A stretch of 64,000 bases of DNA from Vesta saturnalis (Eukaryota > Arthropoda > Insecta > Coleoptera > Lampyridae). Made by a program: the position numbers and the translations under genes. The notes under the pieces are model-generated. The model worked only from the letters and a program-made list of their open reading frames with translations, was not told the DNA's origin and did not search any database. The DNA is taken from NCBI GenBank assembly GCA_036346205.1, contig JARFJB010000110.1, forward strand, positions 57,501 to 121,500, given 5' to 3'. Numbering within the stretch: position 1 is the first letter of the stretch; the number at the start of each line of letters is the position of its first letter. This document shows positions 21,359-31,945 of the stretch, in pieces.

Positions 21359-21622
21359 AAAAATTATTATTAATTTTATTAAATACATAAATAAAAAGTT
21401 TACCTCGAGTAGGATTCGAACCTACGACCTGTACTTTGCTAGAGTACCGCGCTACCAACTGCGCCACCAAGGTTCAAGCCCCAATCGATGCAAATTTTGT
21501 CTTTATGTATGTAGAACTGATGTAAATTCTAAATATAATGAGATTACAGTCAAATTACTTATATTAATGGAATGTGAGCCTGCAATATCGCAAGGATTCC
21601 CACATACCAAAGCAACTTGAAT
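21359..21622. mobile_element. 264 bp insertion carrying a tRNA gene, flanked by 13 bp direct repeats
   Basis: AAAATATTAAGTT occurs at 21346-21358 and again at 21623-21635, and the I-like 3' region is continuous once the intervening 264 bp is removed. The insertion holds the minus-strand tRNA at 21401-21473. Seen on the tRNA strand, the tRNA is preceded by about 150 bp of ordinary sequence, so this is not a standard SINE with the tRNA at its head. Confidence 0.65.
21401..21473 (-). tRNA. tRNA-Ala(AGC)-like gene, canonical fold but no G3:U70
   Basis: 73 nt with every canonical position present. The acceptor stem is ACCTTGG with TCGAGGT (two G-U pairs), the D stem GCGC/GCGC, and the D loop has G18G19. 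The anticodon stem is GTACT/AGTAC with loop CTAGCAA, giving anticodon AGC. The T stem is GTAGG/CCTAC with loop TTCGAAT, and the discriminator base is A. A T5 run follows 2 nt after the 3' end, a usable Pol III terminator. Box A and box B consensus are intact. Position 3:70 is C:G, so the universal alanine identity pair is missing, and the body looks more like an elongator Met or Trp tRNA. It may be a mobilised copy or an anticodon-switched tRNA. Confidence 0.85.
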
Positions 21623-21656
21623 AAAATATTAAGTTGTTAAAAATATACAATCAGGT

Positions 21657-21704
21657 GCGGCTAATGACCACAGGAGTTGATGCCGCTAATAATAATAATA
21701 ATAC
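21657..21704 (+). other. I-like element 3'-terminal hairpin and TAA tail
   Basis: GCGGC (21657-21661) pairs with GCCGC (21682-21686) around an inner GAC/GTT helix. Six TAA units follow. The outer helix differs from the other copies on both sides, keeping the pairing. Confidence 0.75.
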
Positions 21705-22390
21705 ACCTTGTCGTGATGGCAGGGCTTAGTAGCCACCAGCAGTGGTGAACCTAAGTATTCGTTATTCTCTGTTGTAATGCTTGTACTGGTCTCTCTGTCT
21801 TCTGTTTTATGTTATGGGACCTTTCCCCGTTAACAAAGGCGAATATAAGATGTAATGCGAATCGTGGTTGACTTATATTTCATCCGTTTACCTCATTAAA
21901 TGTTAAGGGCTAGGAGACTATGAAACGGAGGTTGTACCGCATGTGGCCCTGAATACATCCAGGGATGTTGTATTTTGTAGGGATTTATTGCACTATTCCC
22001 TTGACTAAATAAAAGATAATTTGAAAAGTCAAGGCGTGATTGATGTAAGAAAGATAAGAACAAGGGGCGATGGTCAAATTGTTGACAAAGCAAATCATGT
22101 GCTTACCTTCAATGTCTCAAAGTTACCCAGAACGTCCAAGCTGCTCTCTATCCTCTCTAGGTGCGTCTCTACATCCCAAACCCTATGAAATGTTTCAATT
22201 TCCAGAGGTTTTGACATTCTTCGGGTAACTGTAAACACGATAGGAGATGTGTATGTGAGAACTCCCCACACGAGGGTACCGCGTGTAAAGACCCCATTGC
22301 GAAGGGCCGCCAATTAAATAACAAAAACTTGCCCAGTGCTTCAACAGAAGATGAAAATCCAAGAGGTCAAGGCGATGCACAGGCTATCTT
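21705..22390 (+). mobile_element. I-like element 5' end fragment (5' UTR only)
   Basis: Starting directly after the TAA tail of the previous copy, ACACCTTGTCGTGAT, GGGGCTTAGTAGCCAC-like and ACTGGTCTCTCTGTCTT strings match the 5' leader of the fuller copy at 42,393-42,560. After about 21,880 the match fades and no ORF1 is present. The remainder to 22,390 is unrecognised sequence without a supported gene. Confidence 0.6.
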
Positions 22391-22604
22391 GTAACGAGCC
22401 ATAAATACAATTTTATTATTTTAAAATTATGCTGATAAGAATTTATACAAGAATTTATTCAATTTCAGCATCCCGATGTGTTAACAAACATTAAGTTTGC
22501 GTACACATCAGCCCCATTCTCTATATATGCAAAAGACATCGCGTCTAATTTGCCAAAACCCCACTTCCGTACAAAGTATAAAAGCGAAAGTTTTATTATA
22601 ATTC

Positions 22605-22895
22605 GAGACCGAGCTGGTAGCGTAGTGGTGACACGATCTGCTTAGCATTAGGGAGGTAATGGGTTCGATTCCCGTTACCGTCTACCTTGTATGAGGTTTT
22701 TTCAGAGGGTTTTCCTAATACACATGTAGCGGCATGGTCACTGCGTATATGCACACCCATGTGCGGCTGCTTAGGCGAATGCTGGGGTAGCATTTCCCCC
22801 CTCAGAACCCTAACTCCGTTCCTTCCGATCCTATCCTGACCACACCCATCCTTAATCCCAGCATGCATATATACGTAATGTATGTATGTATGCTA
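22605..22895 (+). mobile_element. tRNA-derived SINE
   Basis: A tRNA-like head (22607-22682) has box A (TAGCGTAGTGGT) and box B (GGTTCGATTCC); its anticodon loop reads CTTAGCA. It is followed by a body of about 190 bp with a GAGGTTTTTTCAGAGGG start, a GCATGGTCACTGCGTATATG stretch and a short TATG-repeat tail. The tRNA part does not fold cleanly (weak anticodon stem, no acceptor stem), so this is a SINE rather than a tRNA gene. Confidence 0.75.
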
Positions 22896-24285
22896 TAAGT
22901 ATTCCTCTGCAGTATTACTATATCAGCATTCCTGAATTTCTGTTAAGATTTCTCTTTATTCGAGAAAATAGAAAATACAAAATCCCAACCAGAGCTCTTA
23001 AAGCAATTTTCTGTGCAAATTGAACTTATTGTTCAAGTATTTCAATATTTCAAAGTATACCTTTTTTCAATTTATAAACACAAATAGTTGAAATACGTGT
23101 CGATTCCTGACACCCAAATGCTTTTAAACATTAAGCGACCGTAAAAGAAGGACTAACAACCTATACTAATAGTGGGCTATATGTTGAGTAACGCAGGCGG
23201 TAACCTAAACTTAATATCGAGCTCTTTCGCTAGAAAACGGGCTTAAAACCACGTCTAGGGACTTCAAATTGTTGCAATACCTCTGACACTCTAGATTAAA
23301 ACCGGATCCAACCCATTCTAAGTATTTGCGGTTGACCGCATTTAATGAAATGAACCGAGGACATTACTTTTAGTCAGCTAAGGCATCCCTTGGCTATAAA
23401 AGATAATAAAATCAAACCCCCTGTATAAATAATTCCTGTCGAACGAATTTTAAGTATTTATAGTTGACCGCTTTGGCTGTAAATATCAAGAACCAAGAAC
23501 GTTACTTTCAGTCAGCTGAAGTATCCTTGGCTATAAAAGCTAACAAAAATTAAACCCTCTGTATATATTTATATCCTGCCCTCATTAAGAACCACCTGTA
23601 TAATTGAACCAGAATTCGGAAAACACTCCATTTACATAACTAAAGTGAAAATTAATTCAAAAATTGAATTAAACAAGGTTGACTTTGTAATAAAACGAAC
23701 ACGTTTTCAATAAGTAAATTATCTAAATTATAAACAGTCTGTTTATACGTTCTAATGTAATTAAACATAACAATTTAAACCATCCCGATTTAATATTTAA
23801 TAAATAATAAAGTATTCGCTGTATTACCGAAACTTTCCATTTACATAAATTCAATTCAAATAGTTTATTGACATCAATTGACCACATCGGTTTGCATATT
23901 TTAGTTACTATTTAGTAAAACGCAAATGAATCGAGTACTAAATATGCCGGTATTAAATGAACCGTTTCAAACCTGTATATAGAATTTAAGTTTAAATAAT
24001 AATTTAGTTTTCTTTTCCCATTGTCTTGTGTATATAGGAATAAATTATCTCAGTAATTTTAGTAATTGTAGATGGATTCGCAATACGCTTGCAATCAAGG
24101 CCATTTATATTATTCTAACATTGACCTAGTTTTGTGAGAGCATTCATCCCCTATGACGACTACACTAAAACCCATCCAGACCGAATGATTGGAAAATAAT
24201 TAAAATCGAATTAATTATTTACCTGTCCCACCAGAGGTTCTGTATCAACAAGTTAACCTCAAACCGTGATTTGTAGTTACTTTTT
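22896..24285. other. AT-rich non-coding stretch with a two-copy tandem repeat
   Basis: No gene. A roughly 131-140 bp unit occurs twice (23317-23447 and 23448-23590), sharing AAGTATTT, GTTGACCGC, GTCAGCTRA and CTTGGCTATAAAAG, then ACCCYCTGTATA. The CTATAAAAG looks TATA-like, but no transcription unit is apparent. Confidence 0.55.
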
Positions 24286-26090
24286 TTTTATGATTGTGGA
24301 CCTGAACAGGCTAAATTTGGTCTATCGTGCTGAAGCACTCAGGAACACTTAGGAAGATGGATAGAGGGATAATGAATTGCCAATAGATGCCTATGAACAG
24401 CTACCTTAAATTTTCTCATACCATAAGTGAGAGGAAAGCAGGAACTAGGGAGATCATTCCAGAGTTTAGAAGCCGTGTATAAAAATGTGGATTGCACCCG
24501 TTTGGTACGACAAAGAAGATTTGTACTGCATACTGACGATGTGAATGAGCAAACCGAGTGTTTCTCGCAAAGATAGCCCGAGATGGTATCAAAGAATATA
24601 ATTCAGCAGCACAATAGCCGTTGTAATAACGATAACACAAAGAAAGAACTGAAACCATCCTCCTATGCTCAAGGGACTGTATGTGAGAAGTTAAGGACGG
24701 ATCATTTATAAGCCTAATCGCTCTCTTTTGAATACGATCAACGATATCGAGAGCGTATTGGGGATCACTAACCCAGAGGTGAGAATTATATTCCAGATGA
24801 GGCCGAATTTAGGCCTTATACAGCAGAAGGAGTTGTCGAGAGGTAAAGTACAGCTTAGATCTGTACAAAAAGCCTATTTTACAAGCAGCTGTTTGGGTAG
24901 CTGACAGAAGATGGTCAACCCATGAGAGATTTGATTATACTGTCATACTCAACAGATTAATAGAGTCTGAAAACTTAAGAACTGAGCCATTCATACTTAC
25001 AACAGGAAATGATCGATCTTTTTTGGCGGACACAAGGCAACACTGAGTTTTGTTAGCATTAAATTTAACTAGATTATTGCTTCCCCATTCGAGAATACGT
25101 TGAATGTCTTTGTTCATTGAATTTGCCATTTCAGCTTTAATTTCTTGATTTGACATAAAAGGTGGATTATCACTATGAGTAGACTGAGATGAACTACTGT
25201 AAAGAGTTCTATCGTCAGCAAAGCAATGGATGGGGTTAGTTGTTGAAGAAATAAGGTCATTTATGTACAGCAGAAAAAGTGTAGGCGCTATAACGGATCC
25301 CTGTGGTACGCCCGCGTTAATGCTAACTTCTTTTCAAAAGAAGCCATCAACTGCGACACGTATTCGCCTTTTATCAAGAAAACTAGAAACCCAGTTGATG
25401 GGCGTATCATTTAACCCAAACGAGGTGAGTTTGGCAAGTAAACACTTATGCCAAACTTGGTCAAATGCCTTTGAGATATCTAAAGCAACTACAACTGTTT
25501 CACCGGACTGCCCTACTGTATTGTTCCAAACTTAGGTCACATATGAAAGAGGATCACCTGTTGAACGACTTTGCCTAAACTCATATTGGTAGCCACTAAA
25601 GAGTTTGTTAGTTTCAAAGAACGTGAGCAGTTGCTGATTTATGGCTTTTTCCATGATTTTAGACAAAATGGAAGTGATGGCAATTGGTCGGTAGCTTGAG
25701 GGATCGGTCTTATCGCCTTTTTTGGGAATAGGTTGAACATTTGCTAACTTCCATGATGAAGGGAATTTCCCAGAAGACATAGAGACCGTATAGAGCTTAG
25801 ATAGGACTGGTATTAGTTCGGGGGAACATTTCTTTAAGACAATAGCTGGGATATCGCCTGGGCCAGTCGCCTTATTGAGATCAAGCCTACTGATGATCCA
25901 TTCCAAGAGCTTGTACCGAAAATGAATTGGTTTCATAGCGTAAGCAGAAGAGTTGACTAGGGGCACATCTTTTCCAGAATCATTGGACACTAGTTTGATG
26001 CAAACAAATCCACAAAAACATTGGCTTTGACCACAGAATCAGCAACTATCAACCGTCAATAGATGTCAGGGGGGGAAATGAAATAATGGC
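24286..26090 (-). pseudogene. CR1/Jockey-group non-LTR retrotransposon, reverse transcriptase
   Basis: Read from 25,990 downward: LDLNKATGPGDIPAIVLKK, IPKKGDKTDPSSYRPIAITS, VVALDISKAFDQVWHKC, INAGVPQGSVIAPTLFLLYI and HCFADDRTLYSS with the catalytic FADD intact. Then come the thumb (NLVKFNANKTQCCLVS) and a C-terminal tail (SLEHRRMVSVLSLCYRYYNG, ending MISLVPAF). There is no RNase H. Stops are at about 25,533 (after SYVT) and 25,340 (GFF-stop-KEVS) with others further on. The N-terminal endonuclease is missing or unrecognisable upstream of 25,990. Orientation is opposite to all I-like copies. Confidence 0.82.
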
Positions 26091-26325
26091 TTTAGCTAAA
26101 AACCAAAATTTACGACTGCCTAAAATATATGTAGCTACTTCATTGCATTTTCGTTGTTCGAACAACTTTTTAGTTTTAGTGATGACACTTTTGCTGATAT
26201 TTCTAGCACCAACGTATTCTACATGACTGTCGACCGATTTATTAGTTACTTGAATTATTCTTATGAAAGTAAATAATACTTACCTATATTTATTGTAATT
26301 ATCCAATTAAACTGGAAAGACCATT

Positions 26326-26330
<5 letters not shown>

Positions 26331-26389
<59 letters not shown>
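26331..26389. repeat. (AT)n microsatellite
   Basis: About 29 AT units at the upstream edge of the next I-like copy. Confidence 0.95.
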
Positions 26390-26392
<3 letters not shown>

Positions 26393-26649
26393 TCTTTTCA
26401 AAATAACTCCGTTATAAATTAGCACTACAAAACAACGCGCCATTTTGTGTTACTATTTATTGAACATTTTTAATTTTTTCATTTATTACATTATATTTAT
26501 ATACACTTAATTTTACGTTTCAAAGTTATTTATGTTAATTTATTGTGTATCGCCACTATGATCTATAAATACATATGTATATGTATGATACCTTCGTTTT
26601 ACCTTATCAATGTAGCTAGCATAAAGGCAAAGTTTAACAAAATCTCCAT

Positions 26650-27260
26650 TAAGGGAAATTAATTAACGTAATAGTCAACGTGAGGCATTACAATCTTACT
26701 TGGAAGCAAAAAGGAAAGTAGATACGTTTGTAACTCCAGATAATAGCTTTTATCGTGTCGCTTCAGACCGGCACGTGTACTCGGTCGGTCTGTTGGTCTT
26801 GAAATCAGGAATGTTATAAAAGGGGAGAAGAAAACAATGATCAATTTAGTTACCCAAAAAGAGACTTTAGAATCATATCCTCGACCTGGAATACCACTAT
26901 CTAAACCTGTCGTAAAGTTTTAATTCTTTTTCTGAGCAAACTACACCCTCTGAGGTAGAAAATATGGGTACGGAGACTAGGGTTGCCAAGCGAAAAACAT
27001 CTATGGTTAGGTCTCGATAAACAGACAAAAGTGTCACGTTTGTGGACGAGGAGAGAGTGACTTAGGCTAAAGTTGGGAAGAAGAAGGACTGGCGAAAAGT
27101 AAGGCCAGAATTCCCCCTACTTTTGATGGGGGTTCTAAGGGGGCGTGTACAAATTAAGATGCCTTTGTGATAAACTGAATTGCGGTACTCATGATCATTT
27201 CTGTGATATTTCCAAAGTGTGGTATTTGTAACGATTTTTACATTATTCCGGTGATACATT
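26650..27260 (+). pseudogene. I-like copy 0, ORF1 C-terminal fragment
   Basis: The phrase SYLEAKRKVDTFVTPDNSF (about 26,690-26,750) matches the homologous PYLDTKRKVDTLVTP of the copy at 49.4 kb. A decayed KKKDWRKVRP end (about 27,080) corresponds to the family's GWPKGKPR tail. Frames are broken throughout. ORF2 of the same copy continues at 28,629 after an AT tract and a MITE inserted in the ORF1-ORF2 spacer. Confidence 0.65.
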
Positions 27261-27339
27261 TGTTTATTCGTCTAACACGTCAATATTATTTATTATGTGT
27301 AGATATTTATTGATTTTATGTTTTGTGTTCAACACATTT

Positions 27340-27340
27340 T

Positions 27341-27406
<66 letters not shown>
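27340..27406. repeat. (AT)n microsatellite
   Basis: Over 30 AT units immediately upstream of the MITE. Tyr-Ile repeat frames here are artefacts. Confidence 0.95.
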
Positions 27407-27410
<4 letters not shown>

Positions 27411-27474
27411 TGACCATTTAAGTCCGCACCAAATGGGAATTTTTTTTAACCTCGGCTTTAGCATAGATCTGATT

Positions 27475-28567
27475 ATCGCACCCATTTTTTTTTCAAATAA
27501 AACCAAAAATGAGGTATAGTAAGTTGGTTTTACAACTGACGTCATCTGTCAAAAATTACATTTTTAAGAAAAAAATTGAAAAAACGCATAAATTGGCCGA
27601 ATTTCGGAAAAAATTATTATAAAAAGTTGTTAATTTTGTGCTTTTAGACTTATGTATTGAATTTCAACGACCTAGTATAATTTTGAATTTTTTACAGTTT
27701 TTTGACATTTTACCAATTATTTTTCATCTTGATTTGATGTAACCTACGTAAAATTCTTTACCTAATAAAAACCCAACATGCCAAGTCTATTTAAGTTAAA
27801 AACAAAATGGCTTTCAAGAATTTTTTTTAAATTATAAAAATTTATCCATCATGAGTCATGTTTGGTGCAAGTTCGTTTAACTTTTGTTTTGAAGCAAAAA
27901 AATATTTTTTGCTTTTCAACTTACATAGAAAACTCAATTCAAATTTGGTGGGGAATGTTAAAACAAGAGTTTTCTTAACGCTAAATTAAAATTTTTAACA
28001 ACGTAATGTTTTTTATTACAGACATAAATTTAACAATTTGCTGTTTTATCTCTTTCTTTTAATACTTCAGCTAAACGTATTTCTCAAAAGGATAAATTTG
28101 ATTTATTATGATAAATAACACATAATAGCAGTTACGTAATAATATATTTCAGTTAAAAACAAAAGTTAAACGAACTTTGCACCAAACATGACTTCCGATG
28201 GATGAAATTATATCATTTTTGAAATAATAACAAAAAACATTTTGTTTTCGGCTCAAATAGATTAGATATTCTGAGTTTTCATTAGATAAGGGATTTTACG
28301 TAGGTTACATAAAATCAAGATGAAAAACAATTGGTAAAAAGTCAAAAAACTGCCACAAATCAAAGATCATAGTATGCCATTGAAATATGACACAAAGGTT
28401 TAAAATGACAAAATGAACAACTTCTTCTAATACATTTTTTTGAAATTCGGGCAATTTATGCGTTTTTTCCATTTTTTTTAATGTAATTTTTGACAGGTGA
28501 CGTCGGTTGTAAAACCAATTTACTATAGTTCATTTCTGGTTTTATTTGAAGCAAAAATGGATGCGAT
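27475..28567. mobile_element. 1.1 kb foldback MITE with roughly 420 bp inverted arms
   Basis: The ends read ATCGCACCCATTTTT on the left and the inverse on the right (AAAAATGGATGCGAT). The arms are well matched through GGTTTTACAACTGACGTCA, AAAACGCATAAATTG and GCAAGTTCGTTTAACTTTTG (left 27475-27895, right about 28150-28567) around an unpaired centre of about 250 bp. No coding capacity. It is flanked by an AT tract on the left and a GT tract on the right, so target duplication cannot be read. Confidence 0.85.
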
Positions 28568-28628
28568 GTGTGTGTGTGTGTGTGTGTTTGTATGGTCTAT
28601 TTATTTAGATTTCAAATCATAATTTCCA

Positions 28629-29560
28629 TGAACAATTTTATTCAATTAAATTGTCGTGGTGTTGTACCAAAATATTGGGACCTTCGTTTGTTAATGCAAA
28701 CCATGGTCCTATATTTGTTTGTCTCCAAGAGATCCACTTGAGAATTGGACAACCATGTCCCTTGAGAGGATTAACATCTTCCGTAAGGATGTGGTAAATG
28801 CGCAGCGTGCTTGTGGGGGAGTTGCGATGTTACTAAAAAATGACATTCCATATACAAAAATCCATCTGAAAACCAATCTACAAACTGTAGCCATCACTAT
28901 TAGAATTCCAATAACGACTACAATTTGCAGCATTTACTTACCGGATCAAAAATGGACCACTAATGAACTAAACACATTTGTTGATGAGCTGCCTGTACCA
29001 TTCGTCCTTTTGTGTGATTTCAACGTTCACAATCTATTGTGGGGTCATGACTTTACCGATGCAAATGGAAGGGATATTGAAGGATGGTTGAACCGGGATG
29101 ATCTGCTGTTGCTCAATAGTTGGTCTCGCACCTATTTCAACATGCGTGCAAGCAACTTAACTGCACTCGATCTGAACACCTGTTCTAGTGGGCTAGCGCT
29201 CTCTCTGAATTGGCAAACGAAAAGTGACCTACATAACAGAGATCACTACTCTGCCTTTTTCAGCAGAACCTAACAATTCCAGTTTCTTCAGATGTAGACT
29301 TCATCACTAGTGCTATCTACGATGTGGCAGGTTCAAGCATACCTCGCTCGTCTGTCCGTCCCCTTAAGAGATACGTGCCATGGTTGAATCAATAGGTGAG
29401 AGATGCAATTAAAGAAAAGAAGGCAACATTACGAAAATATCAAATGCATATGGGTACGGAAAACCTGACCATTTTTAATCGTGATCGTGCTTACTGCAGA
29501 CGAGTTGTCCTCGAAAATCAAAGAAGCTGGAATGAGAGGCAATGAAAACAGATACCTAAA
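28629..29560 (+). pseudogene. I-like copy 0, ORF2 endonuclease domain
   Basis: The ATG at 28,629 opens NNFIQLNCRGV, the start of the apurinic-type endonuclease of ORF2. The domain continues in a second frame: ACGGVAMLLKNDIPYTK, CSIYLPDQKWTTNELN and FVLLCDFNVHNLLWG (the DFN/H motif), then ALDLNTCSSG. It ends near RDAIKEKKATLRK and SWNERQ at about 29,545, where about 385 bp relative to copy 1 is missing and a mariner-like element lies instead. Confidence 0.78.
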
Positions 29561-29574
29561 CAAAACATACATTA

Positions 29575-31327
29575 TCCTCAAATTGTCAATAGTTGTCAAT
29601 AATTTCGCGTTACTTTTGTGCTTTCAAAATGCGTTTTGCCAATGATGAAGCTGTTGATATGCTTGCGGTTTATTTTGAATGTCTTCAGAATGCCGCAGTA
29701 ACTAAAAGAGTTTACGCGGCTCGATGTCCAAATCGGCGTCCTTGCGGCGTAAGAGTTTTTCCGCGATTAGTGGCGAGCTTACGAGCCAATGGTAGTTTCC
29801 GGCCTACGTTTTAACGGCAAAGAATTGGAAGAACACAAGAAAATATTAACGGTGTACTGGGCTATATTGAAGGAAATCCTCATGTTAGCACCAGAGCATT
29901 ATCCACTGAGTTGGGCATATCACGGACAACGGTTCAAAATATTTTGAAGGACCATAGGTAAGTTCTGATAGCCATCAAAATATATAAGTATTCGTTTAAA
30001 TTAAGATTTTGATCGAAGGTTAGACTATTGCCATTGGATGTTAGGCATGATACGCGAAAATAGAGAATTTTTATTTCAAATTCTTTGGACCGATCAAGCC
30101 ACCTTCATGAGTGACGGAGGAGTCAATCTGCACAATATGCATTATTGGTCTGCAGAAAATTCCCATTGGTTGCGTGAAGTTCAGCGCCAAGGACGTTGGA
30201 GTTTAAATGTATGATGTGGCATACTGGCCAATCAATTACCGTTGTTGTTGGAAGATGTGCTTCTGGAAACAAGGCAAAACTTGTTTTTGCGGTTGGATGG
30301 TTGCCCAGCACATTTTACTATTAATGTGCGCGAGCATATTAATGCAGTATTTCAACAGCGGTGGATTAGAGAAGAGGAAGTCTGTTTCCATGGCCTCCGC
30401 GATCGCCAGACTTAACTTGACTCGATTTTTATTTATGGGGTCGCTTAAAGGACATCGTGTTTCGGACTCAACCTACCACTAAAGAAATATGAAAAACCGG
30501 ATTCGTAACGCAATACGTAACATACCGAGAGCCGAAATTGAAGCTGCAGTTTGGACTAGTCATGAGAGGCTTCAGCAATGCATAGAGAAATTCGAGCATT
30601 TACGGGGGCATTAAAAACCTTCCTCCTTTAAATCGGTACTTTTTAGGGCCACAACTTACATAATGGAAACAATTCCAGAAAAATACAGTTAAAAAGAAAT
30701 AAAAATTTAAGAGATTTTCGTATAAAGTCTTCTTTGACCGATATTTTAGGTTAGGAACAAGATATCGAGATGCGGTTTCCGCGAGCTTGTTTAGGCATTA
30801 TTTAGCTACTTGTTCATGAAAAAAGTCATACCAATGCATTTAATGTTTTTGCGGAAATTAACCGTTTGTTTCGGAATGTCGAACAAAGCCATCTAGCGAC
30901 GACATGTGAAACTAACAAACCTTCAAATATTATAAGATTTGTAGCCCAAGAATAGCTCATTTTAACGCGCCCAAGTTTTTTTAAAATCGGCTTAGGCGTT
31001 TCGAAGATACAGGGGGTTATTTAAGGAAACCTTTGAAACCACCCACCACTTTATTTTAGACATACGTCAAAAAGTGCCAAACGAAACAAGTTCAGATTAT
31101 CCTCGACTTTAAATATCAGTTATTTGCTTATTAGGTTAATATAGCAGAATTCACAGAAACATCACTTTTTTAGATTCAAGTTACGCCCCCTAGCGGCCAT
31201 TTCAGAAACTTGAAAATATTTTCCAGGTTTTTGTATTGGCCGTTTTAGTAATAACTTTTTTTCCGCAAGCCTCTACGATGTATAGTTTCCCAGATATAGT
31301 ACCTCGCATTCTTAGTTGGCCACCCTG
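29575..31327 (+). mobile_element. Mariner-like (DUF4817-type) element inserted in I-like ORF2, left end lost
   Basis: The right end reads GGCCACCCTGTA at 31,315-31,326, immediately followed by resumed RT coding. No matching left inverted repeat is visible; the left junction coincides with the loss of about 385 bp of ORF2, so a deletion probably removed both. About 700 bp between the transposase stop and the right end is non-coding. Confidence 0.7.
29629..30614 (+). pseudogene. Mariner-like transposase, second copy
   Basis: From ATG: RFANDEAVDMLAVYFE (DUF4817-like start), then SRTTVQNILKDHR-like text after frame changes and a small insertion (about 29,955-30,010). The catalytic region is clear: ILWTDQATFMSDGGVNLHNM (first Asp), VQRQGRWSLNVWCGILA, then FLRLDGCPAHFT (second Asp) and a damaged third-Asp region with a stop (about 30,415-30,470). 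It ends CIEKFEHLRGH. It is better preserved in the core than the 3.8 kb copy but not functional. Confidence 0.78.
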
Positions 31328-31945
31328 TACAATGACCTCTGGATAAATAGTGTCTATCCAGTGCAATGGAAAAAGGTTGCTATCCTAAAACCAGATAAAG
31401 ATCCGTCTCTCCCTGGTAGTTATAGACCAATCAGTCTTACCTCCTTTTAGAAGGAATGGTGAACAATCGGCTGATGTGGTGGCTCGAGAAAAACAACGTC
31501 CCAGTGCAGTACCAAACACGATTCAGTCGATATAGATCAACAACCGATCATCTTGCTTACTTGGAACATCAAATTAAAGAAGATTTCGAGAAAAGAGACC
31601 ATCTTATCTCAATATTCTTTGATCTGAAAGGTGCGTACGACATGACCAGGAAGTACGGAATACTGGAAAGAATGCATAAATATCTACAAATATCTACAAA
31701 TTACAATCCACCATATATTGCTAGAGTGCCCTTTATATGAGATCCTAAGGAGAGAACTGAATATACCAGATTCATTTGTTTCAATCTTTGAAGATAGAGC
31801 AACTGGAATAAATCGTTTGTTAACGTACCTAAAAAGGTGTGGTCTTTTCATGAAGATATAAGGAAAAAAAAATGTTAAAAAGCTAATGGCCCTAGTAGCC
31901 GATGCTTAAAAAAAATAAAAAATAAAAAAAAATAAAAAGAAAAAT
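31328..31945 (+). pseudogene. I-like copy 0, reverse transcriptase remnant and 3' end
   Basis: The RT resumes as VYPVQWKKVAILKPDKDPS, SYRPISLTS, then FSRYRSTTDHLAYLEHQIKE and ISIFFDLKGAYDM. It breaks off at about 31,740, the rest of ORF2 being deleted. The family's terminal hairpin is at 31,880-31,907 with an A-rich tail to 31,945. Confidence 0.75.

Noticed and set aside
22607..22682. A second tRNA gene
   Set aside because: Box A and box B are present, but the acceptor and anticodon stems do not pair and a SINE body follows.
22596..22868. A 90-codon minus-strand protein
   Set aside because: It lies entirely within the SINE, antisense to it.
23317..23590. A CRISPR-like array
   Set aside because: Only two diverged, directly adjacent units without spacers, in a eukaryotic context.
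27295..27545. Tyr-Ile repeat proteins on both strands (also at 63.3 kb)
   Set aside because: Translation of AT microsatellites.
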